From positions 1 to 5,538 of the forward strand of contig JAUWKY010000177.1 in the NCBI GenBank assembly GCA_030613915.1: 5,538 bases of DNA, in the 5' to 3' direction. This document shows, piece by piece, positions 1 to 4,933 of this stretch. Origin of the DNA: Syntrophobacterales bacterium (lineage in GTDB: Bacteria; Desulfobacterota; Syntrophobacteria; BM002). Below the pieces are notes generated by a model. The model was not told the origin of the DNA. It made no database searches and saw only the letters and a list, made by a program, of their open reading frames with translations. The position numbers were made by a program, and so were the translations under genes. Each line of letters begins with the position of its first letter. The stretch's first letter is position 1.

Positions 1-1650
1 ATTCGCTGTGGGATAACTGGAGAGGGCATCATATCTCAATCTGTATTTACTGATATCAAACGATTCTCCTGGCTTTACGGTTACTTGTTTTTCAGTGTTA
101 AAAGCACTTCCGGTAATTGCCACGAATGCCAGCACAACACCAACGTGAATAACGTAGCCACCGTATCGTCTTTTATTCTTTGCCACTAAATTCCATAACG
201 CTTTGGGGTAATTCTCATTGAACACCTCATGTCGTGTCCTGGTACCATTGAAAAACTCGAGAAAGAGGGTTGCCAGAACAAAAATACATAAACTGAACGA
301 TATCAAGGCATAAACCGAACGCACTCCCGACACATATAATATAACTGCCCCGACAACGGGGAAAATGGAGGGGAAGAGAATCTTCCTCAAAAACTTTCCA
401 AGCGTGGATCGTCTCCAAGCGATCAGGGGACACGCCCCTGTCAGTAAGAGTAATGCCAAACCTATGGGCGTGATTACCGCATTAAAGAAGGGTGGGCCCA
501 CAGTAATTTTCATACCTCGGACAGCCTCGGATATTATAGGGAAAAGTGTACCCCAAAGTACGGTGAAACCTATACCAACAAGGAGCAAATTATTGTAAAG
601 GAAGCTACTTTCCCTGGAGAGCCAGGAATCCAGTTGGTTTTTGCTTCGTAAATCAGGAAGTCGATAGATGAGGAGAGCCAACGATATCAAAAGCACTACG
701 ACTAAGAATCCCAGAAAAATCCAACCTAGTGATGATTGTCCGAAAGAATGAACGGAAGCTATGATCCCGCTTCGCGTGATGAAGGTTCCAAAGATTGTTA
801 AGAGAAATGTGAGAAGAATCAGAACGATATTCCAGACCTTCAACATATCCCGTTTTTCTTGAATCATCACCGAGTGCAAGTAGGCTGTTCCAATGATCCA
901 GGGCAGAAATGAGGCATTTTCCACCGGATCCCAGGCCCAGTAGCCGCCCCATCCCAGCTCTACATAGGCCCACTCCATTCCCAGCAAGTTACCGACTGTC
1001 AAGAAAAACCATGCAAAAATCGTCCACTTCCTGGTGGTTTTTATCCAAACGTCTCCGAGCTGCCCAGTAATGAGGGCTGCTATCGCAAAGGCGAAAGGTA
1101 CGGTAAAGCCGACATAACCTAAGAATAGGGTAGGGGGATGAAACAACATGCCGGGATTTTGCAGCATGGGGTTCAAGCCCTGGCCATCAAAAGGCACGTG
1201 ATTGAGCGTCTCGAATGGATTGGTCACGAAAATCAGTAGAAAAGCAAAAAAGAAGGTGGTCGTCATCAAGACGGTTAGAACATAGGGTAATAGCTCCCGG
1301 TTCTTTCTTCTGTTTTGGGAAATCACAATTGCGGCAAATATGGAGAGAAGCCAGCCCCAAAAGAGAAGAGAGCCTTTCTGGCCTGCGTAGAAAGCAGCTA
1401 CGGTGTAGGTCATCGGTAGACTGCGACTCGTATACTTCCATACATATTCTATTTGGAAGTCTCTTGTTACCAGAGCATATATCATGGCCACGGCGGCCAA
1501 GGTGAGAAAACCAAAGACAGTGATGGCAGCATTTTCAGAACTGGCAATCACCTCTGCTTTTCGGCTTCTGATCCCAAAAATAGAGGTTAAAGCTGAATAA
1601 GCTGACATGCACAGGGCAACTAACAAAGAATAATATCCGATTTCAGTCAT
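1..1650 (-). CDS. ccmF: Cytochrome c-type biogenesis protein CcmF (haem lyase), 3' end beyond window
   Basis: CcmF is the integral-membrane core of the system I haem lyase, which attaches haem to the CxxCH motif of apocytochromes on the outer face of the cytoplasmic membrane. The reading frame is open for 550 codons from ATG at 1650 to the window edge. The E. coli protein is about 650 aa, so roughly 100 C-terminal residues are missing. The haem-handling WWD signature WGGYWAWDPVEN is at residues 234-245. The four histidines essential in the family all appear: H171 in FHPPTLFLGYVGF, H259 in AYLHSV, H301 in ASVHSF and H502 in GYVIHVGVV (E. coli H173, H261, H303, H491). KITVGPPFFNAV and TFITRSG are further family hallmarks. 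The rest is a succession of hydrophobic segments. The start is supported by GGAG 8 nt upstream. It lies 126 nt downstream of the CcmH-like gene on the same strand, suggesting one transcript. No frameshift is visible. Confidence 0.96.
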   Translation of the reverse strand, partial: MTEIGYYSLLVALCMSAYSALTSIFGIRSRKAEVIASSENAAITVFGFLTLAAVAMIYALVTRDFQIEYVWKYTSRSLPMTYTVAAFYAGQKGSLLFWGWLLSIFAAIVISQNRRKNRELLPYVLTVLMTTTFFFAFLLIFVTNPFETLNHVPFDGQGLNPMLQNPGMLFHPPTLFLGYVGFTVPFAFAIAALITGQLGDVWIKTTRKWTIFAWFFLTVGNLLGMEWAYVELGWGGYWAWDPVENASFLPWIIGTAYLHSVMIQEKRDMLKVWNIVLILLTFLLTIFGTFITRSGIIASVHSFGQSSLGWIFLGFLVVVLLISLALLIYRLPDLRSKNQLDSWLSRESSFLYNNLLLVGIGFTVLWGTLFPIISEAVRGMKITVGPPFFNAVITPIGLALLLLTGACPLIAWRRSTLGKFLRKILFPSIFPVVGAVILYVSGVRSVYALISFSLCIFVLATLFLEFFNGTRTRHEVFNENYPKALWNLVAKNKRRYGGYVIHVGVVLAFVAITGSAFNTEKQVTVKPGESFDISKYRLRYDALSSYPTAN

Positions 1651-1776
1651 ACTCTTTTCTCCAGTGTTCCTTCACTATATATTTTTTACAGTTTCAAAAT
1701 TTCTTCATGATGCTGTGGAGCATTACTCCTTGGGTAGATGGTCCTTGTAGATGTTTTACCCTCAGATCAATCGCAA
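1651..1776 (-). other. Spacer between CcmH-like gene and ccmF
   Basis: These 126 nt hold no convincing gene. A 9-codon frame preceded by AAGGAG (ATG at about 1723) is the only start-like signal, and it is too short and too close to its ribosome site to call. A small hairpin (ATGCT/AGCAT, 1710-1714 with 1719-1723) is present. The ccmF Shine-Dalgarno GGAG lies at 1659-1662. No terminator with a U tract is seen, which fits co-transcription of the two genes. Confidence 0.4.
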
Positions 1777-2226
1777 TCAGCCTCCCTTCATCCCACTAGC
1801 GCTTATCAAATGCCCGTAGCGCTCATTCACCTTAGAGATAACTTCTTTACGAGAATATTTTTCTTCACCAACCAATTTGGCGACATACTCTGTCGTATCC
1901 TTGGCTGTGGGGCAGTCGCAATTGGCCAAGGTCTTGTCACACTGGCCGCAGGAACAGTCAAATGCAGAAACTACACTCTGAATTTGAGAATTATTATGGG
2001 CAACATTAACAGCTTTTTGTTTATTTGAACTTATGCCTGATACGACGACTGAAATCAAAGCGGCAATAGCGACAACTGTAGTTGCTATCCATTTCCAGTT
2101 ATGAGTCTTCCTAGCCCCACCCCTCCTGTTGGATGTTTTGTTTCCACAATTTGAGCAGAAGCTTTCTCTTGCTCTAATTGCATTTCCGCATTTGGAGCAA
2201 AAATTCTTTTTTGTTCGCTTAGCCAT
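1777..2226 (-). CDS. Zinc-ribbon, single-membrane-span protein with CcmH-like Cys domain
   Basis: 149-aa protein in three parts. Residues 8-28 form a zinc ribbon with C10-x2-C13 and C24-x2-C27 (FCSKCGN...FCSNCGN), followed by a basic stretch (34-45). Residues 46-65 are a hydrophobic segment, so by the positive-inside rule the ribbon should be cytoplasmic and the C-terminus outside. Residues 89-141 contain FDCSCGQCDKTLANCDCP (C91, C93, C96, C103, C105), then AKD and a tail with EVISKVNERYG. Spacing and tail resemble CcmH/CycL, the thiol-disulfide subunit that presents reduced apocytochrome to CcmF, where a CxxC is followed by LA...P.AKD and an ERYG end. The Cys pattern here is CxCxxC plus CxC, not the standard CxxC. 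Canonical CcmH has an N-terminal signal and no ribbon. The gene is directly upstream of ccmF. The start ATG has AGGGGG 6 nt upstream. The CcmH role is inferred from motif plus context. An unrelated zinc-ribbon membrane protein is the alternative. Confidence 0.85.
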   Translation of the reverse strand: MAKRTKKNFCSKCGNAIRARESFCSNCGNKTSNRRGGARKTHNWKWIATTVVAIAALISVVVSGISSNKQKAVNVAHNNSQIQSVVSAFDCSCGQCDKTLANCDCPTAKDTTEYVAKLVGEEKYSRKEVISKVNERYGHLISASGMKGG

Positions 2227-2284
2227 TGAGTTCCCCCTTTGGTCCTTCCATTTCTTCTTTTCAACAACACGGCTTTTTCTAAAA

Positions 2285-2318
2285 CCACCTTAGCTTCCTT
2301 AAGAATTAATTTAGGTGG
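2285..2318 (-). terminator. Possible terminator or leader hairpin upstream of CcmH-like gene
   Basis: On the minus strand CCACCT (2318-2313) can pair with AGGTGG (2290-2285), followed at once by TTTT (2284-2281). The 6-bp stem has a long 22-nt AT-rich loop, so it is weak as an intrinsic terminator. Its place between the noncoding repeat region and the CcmH-like gene (ATG at 2226) would suit either the end of the upstream transcript or a leader element. Confidence 0.25.
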
Positions 2319-2321
2319 CAT

Positions 2322-2467
2322 TAGTTAGTGTGCATCCGGAAACGATGTATTGTCATTCTGAGCGTAGCGAAGAATCTCCAGAGAACAAGCTAGCGATGAG
2401 ATTCTTCGTCGTTACACTCCTCAGAATGACACCCCCGACGCTGATTTCCGGATGGAAACTAGTTAGT
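2322..2467. repeat. MITE-like palindromic repeat element (CATTCTGAG/GAAGAATCTC type)
   Basis: A nested inverted repeat. The inner arms are TGTCATTCTGAG...CGAAGAATCTC (2351-2378) and its complement (2398-2431), with 12 and 11 identical bases at the two ends of the arm. An outer perfect 10-bp inverted pair, CATCCGGAAA (2333-2342) and TTTCCGGATG (2445-2454), frames it. The whole is flanked by an 8-bp direct repeat, TAGTTAGT (2322-2329 and 2460-2467), which looks like a target-site duplication. The inner arm is a dispersed intergenic repeat familiar from many environmental bacteria; when read as protein it gives the artefactual HSERSEES string. It encodes nothing itself. Non-autonomous mobile element is an inference from the layout. 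Confidence 0.7.
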
Positions 2468-2551
2468 TCGATTGTTGCCTTGGCATCAGAGAAAATTTCC
2501 TCTGCCGTCGTGGCGAGAGAATGAAGGCGAGTGGTGCAACAATTGAATTAG
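2463..2551. repeat. Imperfect 16-bp inverted repeat around a small hairpin
   Basis: TTAGTTCGATTGTTGC (2463-2478) can pair with GCAACAATTGAATTAG (2536-2551) over 16 bp. All pairs form in a plus-strand RNA if three G-U wobbles are allowed; on the minus strand these become mismatches. Inside lies a smaller hairpin with GGC and CAGAG pairing to CTCTGCC (about 2483-2508). It directly adjoins the repeat element ending at 2467. No coding potential is seen. It may be a second, diverged palindromic element or a structured RNA. Confidence 0.45.
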
Positions 2552-2565
2552 GAACAGCCGAGGAT

Positions 2566-2655
2566 TAATAAGCCCCGTGGCCTCTGTCTCAGCTCGCCAC
2601 CGGCGAGGATTGGCTACAGGAGGCCATAGAGATCCTGTTGCAACGGGACTAATTA
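2566..2655 (-). ncRNA. Structured element downstream of Cys-rich gene (terminator or cis RNA candidate)
   Basis: The closing stem pairs AGTCCCGT (minus, 2650-2643) with ACGGGGCT (2578-2571). The single non-Watson-Crick pair is G-U on the minus-strand RNA but C-A on the plus strand, which favours minus transcription. It extends by four more pairs past one mismatch (2652-2655 with 2566-2569). Inside, GGCCTCCTGT (2625-2616) pairs with ACAGAGGCC (2587-2579) with one bulge and encloses the 6-bp hairpin CTCGCC/GGCGAG (2593-2598 with 2602-2607). A competing hairpin, ACAGGA/TCCTGT (2638-2633 with 2621-2616), would use the same bases. It begins about 8 nt after the stop of the Cys-rich gene, so it may end that transcript, but there is no U run. 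I do not recognise it as a known RNA family. Confidence 0.45.
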
Positions 2656-2662
2656 TTGCGGC

Positions 2663-3073
2663 TTAGATCAGGAGTGAAAGGTTTCGAAGGTAGAGAGGGA
2701 CGCTCTGGTCAGTGGTAAGAACCCCTGAAGGGTCGGCGGTATACCGGGGTGAATCAGGTAAGAAGAGACCACCTAGCGCAGAGGCAGCAAGGTCGACCGA
2801 AGTGGTGTTTTCAGCACTGGGTGAGGAGGAAATGGCAGATACCCGGACCTCTAAGGCAAGGTCTGACATCAAATAGCAGGGAGAGTTTTTAAGGGTGGCG
2901 CAGCAACCTGAGGTCAGAACATGACCGTCGAACTCAGGCCCGGAGCGCAAGTCCCGACTATCGGCCTGGACACAGCACCCGGACATACTACGGGCATTTG
3001 CGGTAACAGTCCCCACACCTAAAATACAGATGATGATTATCAGGGCGAGTATCTTGCCAGAAGGTCGTATCAA
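2663..3073 (-). CDS. Small secreted Cys-rich protein of unknown function
   Basis: Taken from TTG at 3073, this is a 136-aa protein. Residues 1-27 form a signal peptide: a short charged start, a hydrophobic core (about 8-24, LALIIIICILGVG) and an ANA cleavage motif at 25-27. The mature part has two vicinal cysteine pairs and one more Cys: G-C33-C34, G-C57-C58 and PC66YLM, with H51 between them, all in its first 40 residues. The rest is low in charge, rich in Ser/Ala/Leu, and ends PLYLRNLSLLI. The Cys and His layout could suit metal or thiol chemistry in the periplasm, but I do not recognise the family. A longer frame starts at TTG 3136, but that TTG is part of the -35 box, so 3073 is preferred; GGGGAG lies 10 nt upstream of it. 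The gene is followed by a strong RNA structure and is divergent from the nitroreductase gene. Confidence 0.7.
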   Translation of the reverse strand: MIRPSGKILALIIIICILGVGTVTANARSMSGCCVQADSRDLRSGPEFDGHVLTSGCCATLKNSPCYLMSDLALEVRVSAISSSPSAENTTSVDLAASALGGLFLPDSPRYTADPSGVLTTDQSVPLYLRNLSLLI

Positions 3074-3107
3074 GGAATTCGGTCTCCCCAAGTTGGAAAT
3101 TGCAAGT

Positions 3108-3136
3108 ATTCTAGTCGGAAATGAAACCGGTGTCAA
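3108..3136 (-). promoter_or_regulatory. Sigma-70 promoter of Cys-rich secreted protein gene
   Basis: Minus-strand TTGACA (3136-3131), a 17-nt spacer, and TAGAAT (3113-3108): a perfect -35, an optimal spacing and a -10 with five of six consensus bases. Transcription would begin near 3100, giving a leader of about 27 nt with GGGGAG (3089-3084) before TTG at 3073. The position rules out translation from the upstream TTG at 3136. Confidence 0.7.
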
Positions 3137-3141
3137 CGGTT
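3123..3141. promoter_or_regulatory. Operator-like dyads overlapping the -35 box
   Basis: AACCG (3125-3129) and CGGTT (3137-3141) form a 17-bp dyad centred on 3133, inside the TTGACA box. A second, overlapping 12-bp near-palindrome, GAAACCGGTGTC (3123-3134), has five of six symmetric pairs. A repressor bound here would block the promoter. The regulator is unknown, and short dyads of this kind also arise by chance. Confidence 0.3.
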
Positions 3142-3359
3142 AAAATAGACCGACTGCTCACATTTCATCCTGCCCGTCCATCTCCTTGCAAAAGAGCCAT
3201 CTTTTTGTTAAGAAATCAATATGTTCTGCTAGATGATGTTCGCCTGTATGACAGAGCATAGCTCATGGTGTCTGCTTTGCGGCAAACAGCAAGCAGTAGC
3301 CGATGACAAATGATAGATGCCCCCATGACGCAATGACTGCAGAATCGCGAGGTGGAGCG

Positions 3360-3869
3360 ATGGATTTTCTTGAACTGGCAAGGAAGAGATACAGTGTACG
3401 CTCTTACAAACCAGATCCAGTGGAAAAAGAAAAGCTGGACAGAATTCTCGAGGCTGCCCGGCTGGCCCCAACGGCAGCAAACCGGCAGCCATATCAGTTA
3501 ATCGTCATTCACACTGCAGACCGCGAAGCAGAGCTACTGAGAATCTATAGTAAATTATGGTTCGTGGAGGCGCCGATTGTCATCTGTGCCTGTGGTATTC
3601 CTGCTAAAAACTGGGTCAGGAAAGACGGGAAAAACTACAACGACGTGGATGTTGCCATTGTCATGGATCATCTGATAATGGCCGCCACTGCTTCAGGGCT
3701 CGGAACCTGTTGGATTGCGGCCTTTGATCCTACGGCAGCAAAGGAAGTTTTAGGCTTGCCAGACGGTATTGAGCCGATTGCCTTCACCCCTCTAGGCTAC
3801 GCAGCAGATCGACCCCCTCGAAAGAAAAGAAAGCCGCTCTCTGAGTTGGTAAGATATGTGAAATGGTGA
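3360..3869 (+). CDS. Nitroreductase-family FMN-dependent oxidoreductase
   Basis: 169-aa cytoplasmic flavoprotein of the nitroreductase fold, which uses FMN and NAD(P)H to reduce nitro compounds, quinones or other small electrophiles; the real substrate cannot be read from sequence. The N-terminal RKRYSVRSY (8-16) supplies the FMN-phosphate arginines typical of the family. APTAANRQPYQLIVI (36-50) is the conserved A-P-(S/T)-x-x-N-x-Q-P block. DVAIVMDHLIMAATASGLGTCWIAAF (from 97) is the dimer-interface and FMN region, and LGYAADRP plus RKPLSELV make the usual C-terminal end. Length matches the short (about 170-aa) anaerobe-type members. ATG 3360 is chosen because GAGG lies 7 nt upstream and the protein homology begins there; the frame stays open back to 3303 without family sequence. 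No convincing promoter was found in 3137-3359, and the next gene (thiM) is 235 nt away, so it is probably a single-gene unit. Confidence 0.92.
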   Translation: MDFLELARKRYSVRSYKPDPVEKEKLDRILEAARLAPTAANRQPYQLIVIHTADREAELLRIYSKLWFVEAPIVICACGIPAKNWVRKDGKNYNDVDVAIVMDHLIMAATASGLGTCWIAAFDPTAAKEVLGLPDGIEPIAFTPLGYAADRPPRKKRKPLSELVRYVKW

Positions 3870-3960
3870 AGAGCCAGTAGGCAGCGGGCAGCAGGCAGAT
3901 TTCGGATTTTGGATTGCGGATTTCAAAAAAGAGAAGAAGGAGGGCAGAAGCGCGTTGCGC

Positions 3961-4008
3961 GTCATTTGGCTTCGCCGTCATTAGGTCATTACGCGTCGCT
4001 GTCATTTG
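3961..4008. repeat. Octamer-periodic tract with four GTCATT units
   Basis: GTCATT occurs at 3961, 3977, 3985 and 4001, spaced 16, 8 and 16. The 48 bp read as six 8-mers: GTCATTTG, GCTTCGCC, GTCATTAG, GTCATTAC, GCGTCGCT, GTCATTTG. The two other octamers also resemble each other (GCTTCGCC, GCGTCGCT). It lies between the nitroreductase gene and thiM and is not coding. Confidence 0.5.
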
Positions 4009-4038
4009 TTGTAATAGGTAGAGGTCAGAGGATAGATT
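4009..4038 (+). promoter_or_regulatory. Weak candidate promoter for thiM
   Basis: TTGTAA (4009-4014), an 18-nt spacer, and TAGATT (4033-4038): four of six consensus bases in each box. Transcription would start near 4046 and give a leader of about 60 nt that includes the GC-rich hairpin. The match is modest and the region is repeat-derived. Confidence 0.25.
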
Positions 4039-4066
4039 TTAGATTGCGGATTTCAGTAGAACGTAG

Positions 4067-4083
4067 GGTGGGCACTGCCCACC
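4067..4083. repeat. GC-rich perfect 7-bp hairpin in the thiM leader
   Basis: GGTGGGC (4067-4073) and GCCCACC (4077-4083) pair perfectly around a 3-nt loop. The wider GTAGGGTGGGCACTGCCCACC (from 4063) resembles a dispersed short palindromic repeat seen in many environmental bacteria. It ends 21 nt before the thiM ATG and just ahead of its ribosome site AGGGAG (4093-4098). There is no T run on either side, so it is not an obvious terminator. It could still affect translation of thiM. Confidence 0.5.
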
Positions 4084-4104
4084 GAGAATCTCAGGGAGAT
4101 TAGA

Positions 4105-4905
4105 ATGTCAGATTATGATCTGAAGTCGTTGCTGGAAAAGCTGAGGGATGAAAGACCTCTGGTGCACAACATCACTAATTATGTGGTGATGAATTTTACC
4201 GCCAACGCACTCCTGGCAATGGGAGCTTCACCAGTTATGGCTCACGCCGCAGATGAGGTGGAAGAGATGGTTTCGCTTGCCAGCGCTTTGGTGATAAACA
4301 TCGGCACCCTTTCAAAACATTGGATTGAATCAATGCTAAAAGCGGGCCGAAGAGCAAACGAACTCGGCGTGCCCATCATTCTGGACCCGGTGGGCTCTGG
4401 GGCGACGTCCCTTCGAACAAATACATTCAGGAACCTGGTAAAAGAGCTGAGACTAACAGTGGTACGTGGCAACGGTTCAGAGATCCTCTCCATCGCCTCG
4501 GATTCCATTAAAACGAAAGGCGTTGAGACTGCTCATGGAGCTGAGCAGGCCCTTGAGACAGCTAGAGAGGTGGCCACAGAGATCGACTCAGTTGCTGCCA
4601 TCACAGGCCCGGTGGATCTGATCACAGATGGAGAGAGGGTGATTCGCTGCTCTAACGGCCATCCGATGCTCGGTTCTGTGACGGGCACCGGATGCGCAGC
4701 TACCGTAACAATCGCAGCCTTTGCCAGCGTAACAAATGACCCGCTTGAAGCCACCTCTGCAGGTCTTGCCTTCTTTGGATTGGCTGGAGAGCATGCCGGG
4801 ACCAAAACAAGTTCTCCGGGCTCCTTCATCGTATCTTTGTTAGATGCTCTTTACGAGATTACTCCCGCAGAGTTTCAGGCCCAGGCTCGCCTGGAAACGA
4901 TCTAA
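4105..4905 (+). CDS. thiM: Hydroxyethylthiazole kinase (ThiM)
   Basis: Complete 266-aa ribokinase-fold enzyme that phosphorylates 4-methyl-5-(2-hydroxyethyl)thiazole with ATP, salvaging the thiazole half of thiamine. Visible family blocks are PLVHNITNYVVMNFTAN (18-34, substrate pocket with N25), LLAMGASPVM (36-45), the Mg/ATP motif DPVGSGAT (94-101), RGNGSEI (121-127, with R121 and E126), AITGPVDLITDG (165-176) and the anion-hole motif GTGCAAT (194-200) with the active-site C197, equivalent to C198 of the B. subtilis enzyme. Length and every key residue are normal. The start ATG has AGGGAG 6 nt upstream. It usually sits with thiE and thiD; here it is alone, with a nitroreductase upstream and a converging PilZ gene downstream. 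No TPP riboswitch is recognisable in the 235 nt upstream. Confidence 0.97.
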   Translation: MSDYDLKSLLEKLRDERPLVHNITNYVVMNFTANALLAMGASPVMAHAADEVEEMVSLASALVINIGTLSKHWIESMLKAGRRANELGVPIILDPVGSGATSLRTNTFRNLVKELRLTVVRGNGSEILSIASDSIKTKGVETAHGAEQALETAREVATEIDSVAAITGPVDLITDGERVIRCSNGHPMLGSVTGTGCAATVTIAAFASVTNDPLEATSAGLAFFGLAGEHAGTKTSSPGSFIVSLLDALYEITPAEFQAQARLETI

Positions 4906-4933
4906 TTAGTGCCCATCCGAGAACCGCGCTAAT
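4905..4933. repeat. Hairpin spanning the stops of thiM and the PilZ gene
   Basis: ATTAGTGC (4905-4912) pairs with GCGCTAAT (4926-4933) over 8 bp, one of them a G-U wobble in plus-strand RNA, around a 13-nt loop. The arms touch both convergent stop codons (TAA 4903-4905; TAG 4931-4929). Its left part, TTAGTGCCCATCCGAGAAC (4906-4924), matches 15 of 19 bases of the left end of the palindromic element at 2325. No T run follows, so a bidirectional terminator role is only possible. Confidence 0.35.

Larger units (their letters stand above)
2227..2662. other. 436-bp non-coding stretch rich in inverted repeats
   Basis: No gene is supported here. From left to right it holds the CcmH-like gene's ribosome site (AGGGGG, 2233-2238), a weak hairpin with a T run (2281-2318), a MITE-like palindrome with flanking 8-bp direct repeats (2322-2467), a second inverted repeat (2463-2551) and a larger branched structure (2566-2655). 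Open frames across it translate the repeats and show no family features. No clear minus-strand promoter for the CcmH-like gene was found. Confidence 0.6.
3905..4055. repeat. 21-bp direct repeats 130 bp apart
   Basis: GATTTTGGATTGCGGATTTCA (3905-3925) recurs as GATTTTAGATTGCGGATTTCA (4035-4055), with one mismatch in 21. The first copy is preceded by TTCG and a GGCAG-rich tract (3880-3898). Sequences of this GGATTGCGGATTTC type are common intergenic repeats in environmental bacterial genomes. The pair brackets a 109-bp interval with no gene of its own, as after tandem duplication, slippage or insertion. Confidence 0.65.

Noticed and set aside
653..973. Minus-strand frame of 106 codons
   Set aside because: It lies fully inside ccmF in another frame, and ccmF carries all family motifs. 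It is a shadow.
1215..1505. Plus-strand frame of 96 codons
   Set aside because: It is antisense to conserved ccmF sequence, has no family features, and the bases are explained by ccmF.
2085..2321. Minus-strand frame of 78 codons overlapping the CcmH-like gene
   Set aside because: It overlaps the zinc-ribbon coding sequence in a different frame, has no ribosome site of note, and shows no recognisable features.
2351..2431. CRISPR-like repeat arrangement
   Set aside because: The arms are inverted, not direct, and there is only one pair with no regular spacers.
2315..2524. Plus-strand frame giving HSERSEES-like protein
   Set aside because: This is the well-known artefact of translating the CATTCTGAG/GAAGAATCTC repeat. 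It is not a gene.
3073..3136. N-terminal extension of the Cys-rich protein to TTG 3136
   Set aside because: TTG 3136 is the start of the -35 box, so it should not be transcribed. The extension also precedes a good signal peptide and has no ribosome site.
3233..3313. 26-codon plus-strand frame upstream of the nitroreductase gene
   Set aside because: No ribosome binding site, no family resemblance, and a length easily met by chance.
3909..4103. 64-codon plus-strand frame and an opposite 73-codon frame (3784-4005)
   Set aside because: Both translate the repeat mosaic; strings such as EIRNPKSEI are typical repeat artefacts.
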